Shown in pieces: positions 51,597 through 60,415 of a DNA stretch of 64,000 nt. Numbering within the stretch: position 1 is the first letter of the stretch; every line of letters starts with the position of its first letter. Location: the NCBI RefSeq assembly GCF_017254845.1, contig NZ_JAFKCU010000002.1, positions 496,001-560,000 on the forward strand, read 5' to 3'. The translations under genes and the position numbers were made by a program. Below the pieces are notes generated by a model. The model was not told the origin of the DNA. It saw only the letters and a list, made by a program, of their open reading frames with translations, and did no database searches. The stretch is from Algoriphagus pacificus. GTDB lineage: Bacteria; Bacteroidota; Bacteroidia; Cytophagales; Cyclobacteriaceae.

Positions 51597-53165
51597 ATGA
51601 GTTACCCAAGCATTTTTAACGACGTTATCGGTCCAGTGATGAGAGGCCCATCCAGTTCCCACTGTGCCGCTGCTTTACGAATTGGTAGGATTTGCCATGA
51701 TTTGATGGATGGCAGGATATCAAACATTGAAATTGACTTTGATCCCAATGGATCTTTAGCTACCACACACAAGGATCAAGGTTCGGATATGGGATTGTTT
51801 GGCGGTTTTTTGGGTTGGGAAGCTTACGACGAACGCTTGGTTCAGTCAGAAATGCATCTGGGAGCAGCAGGAATCCAATTTAAAATCACAATTAAAGAGC
51901 TTGAATCCGATCATCCGAATACCTATCAAATCACTTTGACCAATCCTTGGGAGAGGCATCAGGTGATTGCCAATTCAACAGGTGGAGGAATGTTTGAAGT
52001 TATTGAAATCGATGGAGTTTCGGTTTCCTTGGCAGGTGATACTTTTGTTACGATGATCTATACGAAAGATCTTTCCAAAGTAAGAAGTTACCTAAGTCAA
52101 TCAGGTGTTTTGGAAGAAATGGAAATCCATACTGAGGAAGGTGAGTTAATAGTTTTGACAGGCTTATCATTTTTGGATTCAACCCTAATTGAAGAATTGA
52201 AAGAAATTGAGGGTATTTCTCAGATCAAACAGATCAAACCCGTATTACCGATTTTAGCAGGCAAAAACATAAATGTTCCTTTTATCACTTGCGATGAAAT
52301 GTTGGCCTATAATGAGGGCAAAGATTTAAGCCTTTGGGAATTAGCTGTAAAATATGAAAGCATGCGTGGAAATATTTCTGAAAAGGAAGTTCTTTCCAAA
52401 ATGAATGATATCCGGATTATTTTGAAGAATGCTGTAGAGACCGGACTGAAAGGAACTGAGTTTGAAGATCGGATTTTGGGACCTCAATCCGTGAATTTCA
52501 AAGCCATGATGGAAGGTAAGAAGCTGATTGATGGAGATGTTCTTAATAGGATTATCATGTATGTTTCCGCCATTATGGAAGTAAAGAGCTCCATGGGTGT
52601 GATTGTGGCTGCACCGACTGCCGGATCTTGCGGAGCAATGCCTGGAGCTGTTTTGGGAGTCGCAGATTCTTTAGGTCTCTCAGATGAGGAAACCAATAAA
52701 GCTCTATTGGTTGCTGGATTGATTGGAGTTTTTATAGCCGCTCATTCGACTTTTGCAGCGGAAGTAGGAGGATGTCAGGCAGAATGTGGTTCAGGTTCTA
52801 CCATGGCTGCTGCTGCCATCGTGAGTTTGACTGGAGCTAGTTTGAAGCAAAGTATTGCCGCTGCTTCTATGGCTTTGCAAAGCTCACTCGGCATGATCTG
52901 TGATCCAATTGGAAACAGGGTAGAAGCTCCTTGCCTCAACAAGAATGTAATGGCAGCTTCAAATGCATTGTCCTGTGCAAATATGGCTTTGGCGAGTTAC
53001 GATCATCTGATTCCTTTGGATGAGGTAATCGAAACCATGTATGAAGTTGGCAAAAGCATTCCAAACACACTGAGATGTACCAATTTGGGAGGACTTTCTA
53101 TAACCAAAACAGCCAAAGAAATTGAAAGTCGATTAGAGCAAAAGCATTTTTATAAAAGCTGCTAA
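51597..53165 (+). CDS. Iron-sulfur L-serine dehydratase, single-chain
   Basis: Converts L-serine to pyruvate and ammonia using a [4Fe-4S] cluster. 522 residues, with the beta-type domain first (DVIGPVMRGPSSSHCAAALRIGR) and the alpha-type domain later (AAPTAGSCGAMPGAVLGVAD, EVGGCQAECGSGSTMAAAA, GMICDPIGNRVEAPC). The conserved cysteines in these motifs hold the cluster. This one-chain order is the E. coli-type. It lies alone, transcribed rightward. Confidence 0.93.
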   Translation: MSYPSIFNDVIGPVMRGPSSSHCAAALRIGRICHDLMDGRISNIEIDFDPNGSLATTHKDQGSDMGLFGGFLGWEAYDERLVQSEMHLGAAGIQFKITIKELESDHPNTYQITLTNPWERHQVIANSTGGGMFEVIEIDGVSVSLAGDTFVTMIYTKDLSKVRSYLSQSGVLEEMEIHTEEGELIVLTGLSFLDSTLIEELKEIEGISQIKQIKPVLPILAGKNINVPFITCDEMLAYNEGKDLSLWELAVKYESMRGNISEKEVLSKMNDIRIILKNAVETGLKGTEFEDRILGPQSVNFKAMMEGKKLIDGDVLNRIIMYVSAIMEVKSSMGVIVAAPTAGSCGAMPGAVLGVADSLGLSDEETNKALLVAGLIGVFIAAHSTFAAEVGGCQAECGSGSTMAAAAIVSLTGASLKQSIAAASMALQSSLGMICDPIGNRVEAPCLNKNVMAASNALSCANMALASYDHLIPLDEVIETMYEVGKSIPNTLRCTNLGGLSITKTAKEIESRLEQKHFYKSC

Positions 53166-53193
53166 AACCCATATATTCTTTCTTTAGACAGTC

Positions 53194-55917
53194 TTATAAT
53201 GCAGTTGGGTTTCCTAACTGGTGAATAGTATTTTGGATGGATCCGACAATATCTTTACCATTTTGATCTTTAAGCTGGTATTTGATTTCCATCACCCAAG
53301 TCGGCTTGATGTCTGGAATAGTCAATCGAATCGTCTTTTTGTCTTTCCCTAGTTCTGCTTTGGTTACAGACAGTATTTTTTCGTTGTAGTGCTTTGATCC
53401 GTAATTTCTCGATCTCAACAAATCCCATGTCTCTACGGTGTAGTTTGTGATTTGATTGACGGCGGCTAAGTCCAATTCAGATGTGAAACTCAACTCAATT
53501 CCGTCAGAAGTTGCTTTGATCCCAACAGGAATATTCAATGGCTGATCTACTTTTCTAATTCTATATAATCCTCCCAATTGCGGTTGAGTAGAACCCCAGG
53601 CTGAAAGCCCGCAGAGATATAATTGTCCATCACCCGGATTGAATCTCCCTCGCATCACACCCGTGGAGAATCTTGGAATGGGTAATTCCACTATTCCCCC
53701 TTGGACTTGATCGCCAATCGTTTCATATGGGATTACAAATACTTTCCCATAGCCATAGGAAAGATTCAAGAGCTTTCCATTTAGCGGTCCCCATTTTTCA
53801 CTGTCTACCCAGAGAAGTTCGGAAGGAGATTGATCAATATCTCTTTCTACCCAAACCAAAGGAAGCTCCATGCCACTTTCGGTACTATCGGCAGGAGGAT
53901 TGTACCCAAACATGTTACCGTAAAAACCTCCTTCTTTGACCCAATTGATTCTGTTCATCGGATTCCAATGACCTTCCTGATCCGTCACGATAAAGGTGCC
54001 ATCAGGATTGAGACAAACTCCATTTGCTGCGCGAAAACCACTGGCAATGATATCTGTCTTTTTACCGTCCTTGCTAACTTTTATCAATGTCCCATGCTGA
54101 GGAGTCAAAGCTTCTCTGGCATGTCGGCCACTTTTGGCATAATAAAAATTCCCCAACTCATCTACTTGAAGTCCCATCGCAAACTCATGAAAATGATCAG
54201 TTACCATGTGATCGTTATTGAAACTTTCGTAAAAGTCCGTTTCCATATCGCCATTATAATCATGCAAGCGAACAAGCTGATCTCTACAGGTGACATAGAT
54301 TTCCTCATTGATCACTTTTATTCCCAAAGGTTGAAATAAACCGGAAGCAATCCGCTGCCAAGTAAGCTCTCCAGAATCCTTCAGAAATCCTTCAACGAGC
54401 CAAACATCTCCATCTGTAGAGCAGATCACGGCTTTGTCGGGATTTTTGAAAAAGTCCAGACCACTTAATCTGAATTGGTTTTTCCAAGGACTATCAAATG
54501 GCGGGTTCATAATATCAACCTGAAAAGGTCCTTCTTGCTCACCTTTGTCGATTTTGGTAGTCAGCTTCTCGGGATAACTTGGAGGACCATCTTTAATCCG
54601 AGTTAAATCCTCTGGAATTGGTAATGATTTAGCAAATTCTTGGAGTCCTTTGGTTCCGGATTTTGCTATCAATAATTTGAAATTTAGATTTTGGTTAGGG
54701 TTTATCTCCAACACATTAAAACCTCCCTCATCTTTTAAAACTGCACCTTTTCCTACCAAAGCAACAGCAGTTTCGCTTGGAGCAACTCTCATTTTTAGAG
54801 TTTTGTCGGAAGGTGATATGTTCAATATTCGGGTGAAAACAGGATTATTATCCAGCGTATCAATACCAAAAGTTTCTAATACTCTTGCTTTGCCCACTGT
54901 GTAGGTAATAATGACCTGATCATTGTATTCGTAAAGACCTTTATAATGAGTCCATTCTCGAGGAAGCGAACCAAACTTCCGTTTATCTCTCGCTGTAAAC
55001 CTTGGATCCTCAAAACTACCAGTATTCGGATTTGCCCAGCCTGGACCTACTGGATTTTCAAAATGAAGTTCACCAATGGTTCTAGGAGATATGTTGTGTC
55101 TACCATTGAATAGTATTGCTTCCCAGTCAATAAAACCTTCTCCTGTCCAAGCGCCTGCAACTCTCATCAGATCATGGTCAAACATCATCCAGGCTTTGCC
55201 TGCAGCAACACCTCCTTCTCCAGGATCAAGTCTTACTGCAATTCCTTTGTAGGCGAAATTAGAATTGACCAGGTTTTCATCGGGAAGTGGAGCTTTACCT
55301 GATGAACGCTCCCTTGGTGCTGCATCCGAATCAACCAACTCATAGGTATTGATCAAGAAATTACCATAATCCATTTCTGCCCAAGGCTTAAATTCTCTGG
55401 GTTCAGGACCTATGTTGGTTCCAACTGGTAAGCTTGCCAAGTAGGTGGAATCCACTTCAACAAATTGTCCTGGATTTTCTTCTTTCAAAAAAGTCTCCCT
55501 TAGGTAATTGATGAGATCATACTTTTCTACAGGAGTCAAATTGACTTGTGGAGGCATGGATCCATAGCCTCTGGTAAGTGTTTGATAAATGGAATATGGG
55601 TCTTTGCCTACTTTAAATTCATCTTTCCAAAACTTGAAGGCATTTGGCATAGAGCCTTCCTGATCTGGGTTGCCGTGACAATTGAAGCAAGTATTATTGT
55701 AAATATGTTCCCCAGTTCGAATGGATTCACCTTGCCGATCTCCCCAAGCTGTGATGAGTCGCTGATGATCAATGTTCTTTTCATAATCGGGTAGGTCTGA
55801 CTCTGATAAAGTAAATCCCGAAGAATTATTGTATCCAGAATTATCGCCATTGGGGTTGCAGGCATCGCAAATCAAAAGGAGAGCAAGCATACTCAAACCA
55901 AGAACCAGCTTTTTCAT
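53194..55917 (-). CDS. Large cytochrome-c-like lipoprotein with DUF6797 and glucose/sorbosone-type propeller
   Basis: 907 residues. Lipobox ICDAC (about 16-20). A c-type haem site TCFNCHGNP (about 74-82) with an axial Met in GSMPPQ. The middle (DUF6797-like, FAYKGIAVRLDPGEGGVAAG) is followed by a six-bladed propeller (DFFKNPDKAVICSTDGDVWLVEG, FIVTDQEGHWNPMN) like PQQ-free sorbosone or glucose dehydrogenases. It may oxidise a sugar or similar molecule and pass electrons to the haem. Natural partner genes are not seen nearby. Confidence 0.82.
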   Translation of the reverse strand: MKKLVLGLSMLALLLICDACNPNGDNSGYNNSSGFTLSESDLPDYEKNIDHQRLITAWGDRQGESIRTGEHIYNNTCFNCHGNPDQEGSMPNAFKFWKDEFKVGKDPYSIYQTLTRGYGSMPPQVNLTPVEKYDLINYLRETFLKEENPGQFVEVDSTYLASLPVGTNIGPEPREFKPWAEMDYGNFLINTYELVDSDAAPRERSSGKAPLPDENLVNSNFAYKGIAVRLDPGEGGVAAGKAWMMFDHDLMRVAGAWTGEGFIDWEAILFNGRHNISPRTIGELHFENPVGPGWANPNTGSFEDPRFTARDKRKFGSLPREWTHYKGLYEYNDQVIITYTVGKARVLETFGIDTLDNNPVFTRILNISPSDKTLKMRVAPSETAVALVGKGAVLKDEGGFNVLEINPNQNLNFKLLIAKSGTKGLQEFAKSLPIPEDLTRIKDGPPSYPEKLTTKIDKGEQEGPFQVDIMNPPFDSPWKNQFRLSGLDFFKNPDKAVICSTDGDVWLVEGFLKDSGELTWQRIASGLFQPLGIKVINEEIYVTCRDQLVRLHDYNGDMETDFYESFNNDHMVTDHFHEFAMGLQVDELGNFYYAKSGRHAREALTPQHGTLIKVSKDGKKTDIIASGFRAANGVCLNPDGTFIVTDQEGHWNPMNRINWVKEGGFYGNMFGYNPPADSTESGMELPLVWVERDIDQSPSELLWVDSEKWGPLNGKLLNLSYGYGKVFVIPYETIGDQVQGGIVELPIPRFSTGVMRGRFNPGDGQLYLCGLSAWGSTQPQLGGLYRIRKVDQPLNIPVGIKATSDGIELSFTSELDLAAVNQITNYTVETWDLLRSRNYGSKHYNEKILSVTKAELGKDKKTIRLTIPDIKPTWVMEIKYQLKDQNGKDIVGSIQNTIHQLGNPTAL

Positions 55918-56200
55918 AGGTTAATCTTTGGGGTTTAAAAAAATCGATCAAGGAAAAGAATCCTTTAGTGCTAGCATTCCTTTCAGATAGAAAGTAAAAT
56001 ACACAAAATTCCTTTGAAGCTTAGCTTAGTGTGCTGGTAATTCCAATGCCACTTATAAAATGAGATCATATCATTTGGGAGATGATTGTATCTGAAAACA
56101 AAGCAAATCAGAAATAGCTGGGTAATCAGTAAGACTAAAAATAGGTTATGGCATTTGAGTTTACGGTATCGTTACCTATCTTATTAGGAAATTGAGATTT

Positions 56201-57334
56201 ATGAAGAATTTTTTGCCAATGCTGCTTTTTGCAGTCCTTTTAGCATGCAGTGAAAGGGCCCAGGAGACACAAACTGAGACCTATATTCCAGAGCTGGTAA
56301 TAAAAGATAGTATAGTTATAAATAGGCTCATTAAACCCACGATGTTGGATGTAATACCAAATCATTCAGAGTTTTTATTTTATGATTTCAAAGCCTCTGA
56401 GTTTTTAAGAGTCAGTAATTCTGGGGTTATTCTAAAAACAGCAAATCTCACAGGAGATGGTAGAAATACTATACAATCGACTTATTTCGTCGGAGCAAAA
56501 TATGGAGGAAATAATGAAATTGTTATCCAAACCATGACCTCAACTTTTACATATGATCTTGATTTTCAATTGAAAAAAAAGGTAGATAGCAATTTCAGCC
56601 TAGTACTTCCTAGAGTGGGGGGAAGTAGAGGATTTGAGACAATTGGGGATTATATCTATACTTTTTCAATAGATGAGAAGGATAGAAATACAGAGCTATT
56701 GCAGTCCGAAAACTTCAATAATGAATATCCATTTATTTCCATTAGAGATCGTCATACTTTAGCAATTGTATCGTCATACTTTATACCATCTACTAGCTAT
56801 GTAGCTCAAAATCCAGGTCAATATTTGGATTTGGATCCAATTGCCAAATTCGAGACTAATGAGATGTATGTTCTTTTTCCAAATTCCCCCGAAATGTATG
56901 TTTATGATTTCCCATCCTTAAAGTTAAAAGATCATTGGGATTTGAATCCTGGAAATTCTTATATACAAATGGAGCCTTCTAACTCGGTAGGCGAAATCAA
57001 CGGTTATCGAAGCCTTACTGCGGGAAGGTATCAAAATTTTGTTTTTTCAAATGGCTATTTGTTGACAGAATATCAAGGAGCTGCACCGCAGGATGAAGTT
57101 GATGATCTGGCAAACTATACAGAGGGAGGAGATGAATATAAGGCCCTTGTGAAAAAGTATAGGTCTACTCCATACTATCAGATTTTTGAAGGTAAAAGCA
57201 AATTATGGGAAGGACAGTGGAATATTAAATTATCCATGCTTAGGGATTTGATTTTTGCAACAGTTAAGCCCGGCGAAGACCCAAATGCCGTGGAGAAGGA
57301 TGTTCAAACCTTTTACTTTTATGAGTTGAAATAG
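56201..57334 (+). CDS. DUF4221-family lipoprotein, tandem copy 1
   Basis: 377 residues from ATG 56201; the TTG at 56192 is less likely. Lipobox LLAC (about 13-16). Beta-rich with propeller-like blades; contains VLFPNSPEMYVYDFP and ends in AVEKDVQTFYFYELK. Its neighbour 57411-58544 has nearly the same opening and closing sequence. Function unknown, as for all DUF4221 proteins. Confidence 0.82.
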   Translation: MKNFLPMLLFAVLLACSERAQETQTETYIPELVIKDSIVINRLIKPTMLDVIPNHSEFLFYDFKASEFLRVSNSGVILKTANLTGDGRNTIQSTYFVGAKYGGNNEIVIQTMTSTFTYDLDFQLKKKVDSNFSLVLPRVGGSRGFETIGDYIYTFSIDEKDRNTELLQSENFNNEYPFISIRDRHTLAIVSSYFIPSTSYVAQNPGQYLDLDPIAKFETNEMYVLFPNSPEMYVYDFPSLKLKDHWDLNPGNSYIQMEPSNSVGEINGYRSLTAGRYQNFVFSNGYLLTEYQGAAPQDEVDDLANYTEGGDEYKALVKKYRSTPYYQIFEGKSKLWEGQWNIKLSMLRDLIFATVKPGEDPNAVEKDVQTFYFYELK

Positions 57335-57410
57335 TCAATGAACCTATTTTATGAACAATAATAAATCAATTGGAATGTCATTTACCTGTATTGTTAATAG
57401 AACTTATTTT

Positions 57411-58544
57411 ATGAAGAATTTTTTGCCATTACTGCTTTTTACAGTCTTTTTAGCATGTAGTGAAAAGACCCAAGAGACTCAAACATCGGCTTATATTCCT
57501 GGATTGGTAATTACTGATAGTTTGGTGATTGATCGATTGACTAAACCCTATTTGATCGATGTAAGGGAGGACAAGTCCGAGTATTTGTTTTTTGATTTCC
57601 AAACAGATGAATTATTAAGGGTAGCTGCCTCCGGTGAAATTCTAGCGATAGCAAATAGGAGTGAAGATGGGAAAGACAGTTTTAAAACCAGATATTTTTC
57701 GACAGCTGATTTTTACGGAGAGGATGAAATTTTAATAATTACTCATGCAGGGGCATTTATTTATGATCTTGATTTCATTTTGAAAGAAGAAAAGCCAATT
57801 GATTTTTCTTTAGTCACTCGAAGAATTGGTGGCAGTAATGCTGCTGAGATTTATAAAGATTACCTCTATACTTTTTCCGTTGAAAATGAAGATGGGGAAA
57901 AAGTATATAATTCAGATGATTTAAGCACTGCTTATCCTTTTATGACAATTAGGGATTTAGATTCTTTTGAAATTTTAAAATCAGAATATATTCCTTCTCA
58001 GACTCAAATAGCTATCACCCCAGGTAATTATCTCAGCTTAGATCCAATTATCCGTTTTTCTGGAGATGAAATTTTTGTTTTATTCCCTAATTCACCTGAG
58101 CTATATATCTATGAATTACCTACACTCGTGCTTAAATCATTTATTTCCTTGCAACCAGGTAAAGAGTATAAACAAATTGAGCCTTTAGATAAAAAAATCA
58201 ATTTTGATGGTTTTTTCAAGTCTTTAGCAAGTTCACAGTTTACCAATTATGCTTTTTCAAATGGATATTTGTTGACACAGTTTGAAGGAGCTGTGCCACA
58301 AGAGGAGGTAGATGCATTACCCAGAAATGTCGTAGGGGATGAGCGGTATATGGCCTTGGAGAAAAAATATAAAAGCAAAAATTACTATCAAATATTTAAG
58401 GATCAAGAAAAGCTTTGGGAAGGAACTTGGGATGTAAATCTTAGCTCGGTTCGCAATGTGCTTTATTCCAATGGTAAACCCAGCGAAGACCCAGATGCCG
58501 TGGAGAAGGATGTTCAGACTATCTATTTTTATGAGTTGAAATAA
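57411..58544 (+). CDS. DUF4221-family lipoprotein, tandem copy 2
   Basis: 377 residues from ATG 57411, the position matching copy 1; an in-frame ATG at 57351 would put 20 residues before the lipoprotein signal (LAC near residue 16). The signal region and the last 20 residues (AVEKDVQTIYFYELK) are almost identical to copy 1, while the middle has diverged. 76 bases separate the two genes. A third relative is at 23623. Confidence 0.82.
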   Translation: MKNFLPLLLFTVFLACSEKTQETQTSAYIPGLVITDSLVIDRLTKPYLIDVREDKSEYLFFDFQTDELLRVAASGEILAIANRSEDGKDSFKTRYFSTADFYGEDEILIITHAGAFIYDLDFILKEEKPIDFSLVTRRIGGSNAAEIYKDYLYTFSVENEDGEKVYNSDDLSTAYPFMTIRDLDSFEILKSEYIPSQTQIAITPGNYLSLDPIIRFSGDEIFVLFPNSPELYIYELPTLVLKSFISLQPGKEYKQIEPLDKKINFDGFFKSLASSQFTNYAFSNGYLLTQFEGAVPQEEVDALPRNVVGDERYMALEKKYKSKNYYQIFKDQEKLWEGTWDVNLSSVRNVLYSNGKPSEDPDAVEKDVQTIYFYELK

Positions 58545-58571
58545 GATTCTTTTCAAACATTCTTCCTTTCA

Positions 58572-58595
58572 AAATGCTTTTAGAGAAAAGCATTT
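58572..58595 (+). terminator. 10-bp perfect hairpin between DUF4221 copy 2 and the SDR gene
   Basis: AAATGCTTTT (58572-58581) and AAAAGCATTT (58586-58595) with a 4-base AGAG loop. It is AT-rich, has no T tract, and lies 6 bases before the SDR start, so it may equally control translation of that gene. Confidence 0.4.
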
Positions 58596-58601
58596 AAACA
58601 T

Positions 58602-59282
58602 ATGAAAGGAAAGAATATAGTCATCATCGGTGGGAATTCAGGAATTGGAAAAGCAGTTGCAGAACAAGCAGATGCTAGTGGAGCCAACTTGTTTCTTTAT
58701 TCCAGAAATGGTGAGGGGAATCATCAAATTGATATAACTGACGAAACTTCAGAATTGCAGGATTTACCTGATGTGATTGATGGTTTGGTTTATTGCCCAG
58801 GCTCTATCAATCTGAAACCCTTTCACAGGATATCCATGGATGACTTTAAAAATGAAATGGATGTTAATTTTTTCGGAGCTGTCAAAACGCTTCAAGCTTG
58901 TATGAAAAACCTCAAAAAATCAGGACAAGCTTCCGTGGTGTTGTATAGCACAGTGGCTGTTCAGACAGGGATGGGATTTCATGCCGGCATCGCTTCAGCC
59001 AAAGGAGCTGTAGAGGGATTGGTTAGATCTTTGGCAGCAGAATGGGCTCCAAATAATATTAGGGTAAATGCTATTGCTCCTTCGTTGACAGATACTCCTT
59101 TAGCAAAGCAATTGGTCAGCACGGATGAAAAACGTGCAGCATCGGGTAAAAGACATCCTTTGGGTCGAATCGGAACTCCAGCCGATATCGCCTCCGCAAC
59201 TTTGTTTTTGCTTGATGAAAAATCTTCTTGGATGACGGGACAGATCTTACACGTAGATGGCGGTATGTCCAACTTAAAGTAA
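58602..59282 (+). CDS. Short-chain dehydrogenase/reductase
   Basis: 226 residues, NAD(P)H-dependent. The cofactor motif GGNSGIGKAVAEQ (about 9-21) is complete. Instead of the usual NNAG it has YCPGSINL. A catalytic Ser lies in YSTVAVQTG, but the expected Tyr-x-x-x-Lys reads HAGIASAKGA, with the Tyr replaced. The end GQILHVDGGMSNL is classic. The lost tyrosine makes normal SDR catalysis doubtful. Confidence 0.85.
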   Translation: MKGKNIVIIGGNSGIGKAVAEQADASGANLFLYSRNGEGNHQIDITDETSELQDLPDVIDGLVYCPGSINLKPFHRISMDDFKNEMDVNFFGAVKTLQACMKNLKKSGQASVVLYSTVAVQTGMGFHAGIASAKGAVEGLVRSLAAEWAPNNIRVNAIAPSLTDTPLAKQLVSTDEKRAASGKRHPLGRIGTPADIASATLFLLDEKSSWMTGQILHVDGGMSNLK

Positions 59283-59356
59283 TCCCTTTCTAAAATCCGC
59301 TATTATTTAAGCAAAAAACAATTGACAATCTTCCTGCTTGTTGCGTAGCTTTAGCT

Positions 59357-60349
59357 ATGAAGTATTTTCTTTTCTTTTTTGTAATAATCGGTTTTGCTGC
59401 TTGTAAAAAGCAGGAAGACAAGTCGATATTTATCCATTCTGTAACAGATTCAATAGCAGTAGAACACATCGGACTTACGCTGGTTCATGAGCATATGTTG
59501 GTGGATTTTATTGGGGCTGACTCGGTTTCTCCAGATCGATATAACAGAGATGAAGTGATTGCCAAGGTTTTGCCCTATTTGATGGAGGTGAAGAAATATA
59601 GCGTTAAAACCATTTTTGATTGTACTCCATCCTATTTGGCCAAAGACCCCCTTCTGCTTCGGGAATTAAGTGAGAAATCGGGAATCACCTTGATTACCAA
59701 TATCGGTTTTTATGGAGCTGTGGGAGGGAAGTATTTACCAGATTTTGTATTTGAAGAAAATGCAGCTCAGCTGGCAGACAGGTGGATTTCGGAATACCAA
59801 AACGGGATAGACCAAACAGGTATTAAGCCAGGATTTATCAAAATATCTGTAAATGAGGAAGATCCCTTGTTGGAAGTAGATGCGAAACTGGTGCGGGCTG
59901 CAGGGATTACCCATGAAAACACTGGTTTGTTGATTTACTCCCATACTGGAACATGGAATACAGCTAAACAAGAAGTTGAAATCCTACAAAAAATGGGAAT
60001 CAATCCTTCGTCTTTCGTTTGGGTTCACGCGCAGGCTGAGCAGGATTTTCAGAATTATATCACCGCTGCTCAACTCGGAGTTTGGATCAGTTTAGATGGA
60101 ATTGGTTGGGGATTGGAAGAATACGAAGACCGTTTAGTTTTTGCTAAAGAAAATGGGATTTTGGAGCATGTTTTGATTTCCCATGATGCTGGTTGGTTTG
60201 ATCCATCAAAGCCTGATGGGGGAGATTTTGTGCCTTTTACCAATATTTTTGAAAAGCTAATGCCCGCATTGAATGACAAAGGATTTGATGAAGCAGATTG
60301 GAGATTGCTTTTGGAAGAAAATCCAAAACGAGCTTTTGGGAATAAATAA
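59357..60349 (+). CDS. Phosphotriesterase-family metal hydrolase, exported
   Basis: 330 residues. An N-terminal lipoprotein signal ends FAAC (about 12-15). TIM-barrel metal motifs follow: TLVHEHMLVDF (two His), a carboxylated Lys candidate in PGFIKISVNEEDP, YSHTGTW, VHAQAEQ and ISHDAGWFDP. Related enzymes hydrolyse lactones or organophosphates; the natural substrate here is unknown. Transcribed after the SDR gene with a 74-base gap. Confidence 0.88.
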   Translation: MKYFLFFFVIIGFAACKKQEDKSIFIHSVTDSIAVEHIGLTLVHEHMLVDFIGADSVSPDRYNRDEVIAKVLPYLMEVKKYSVKTIFDCTPSYLAKDPLLLRELSEKSGITLITNIGFYGAVGGKYLPDFVFEENAAQLADRWISEYQNGIDQTGIKPGFIKISVNEEDPLLEVDAKLVRAAGITHENTGLLIYSHTGTWNTAKQEVEILQKMGINPSSFVWVHAQAEQDFQNYITAAQLGVWISLDGIGWGLEEYEDRLVFAKENGILEHVLISHDAGWFDPSKPDGGDFVPFTNIFEKLMPALNDKGFDEADWRLLLEENPKRAFGNK

Positions 60350-60415
60350 AGATCAATTATTAACTAAAACTTAGGCTGCGGCTTTGCTCCTTTGCGAGAG
60401 GCATTTCACCTAACT

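Noticed and set aside
53164-53212. AAACCCA/TGGGTTT pair between the serine dehydratase and the cytochrome-like gene
   Set aside because: The loop is 35 bases and one arm is inside coding sequence, so terminator function is doubtful.
60370-60410. GCTGCGGCTTTGCTCC and TTTCACC stretch after the phosphotriesterase gene, loosely like the GARATA spacers
   Set aside because: No GAGATA or GAAATA motif flanks it; the likeness is limited to common GC-rich words.
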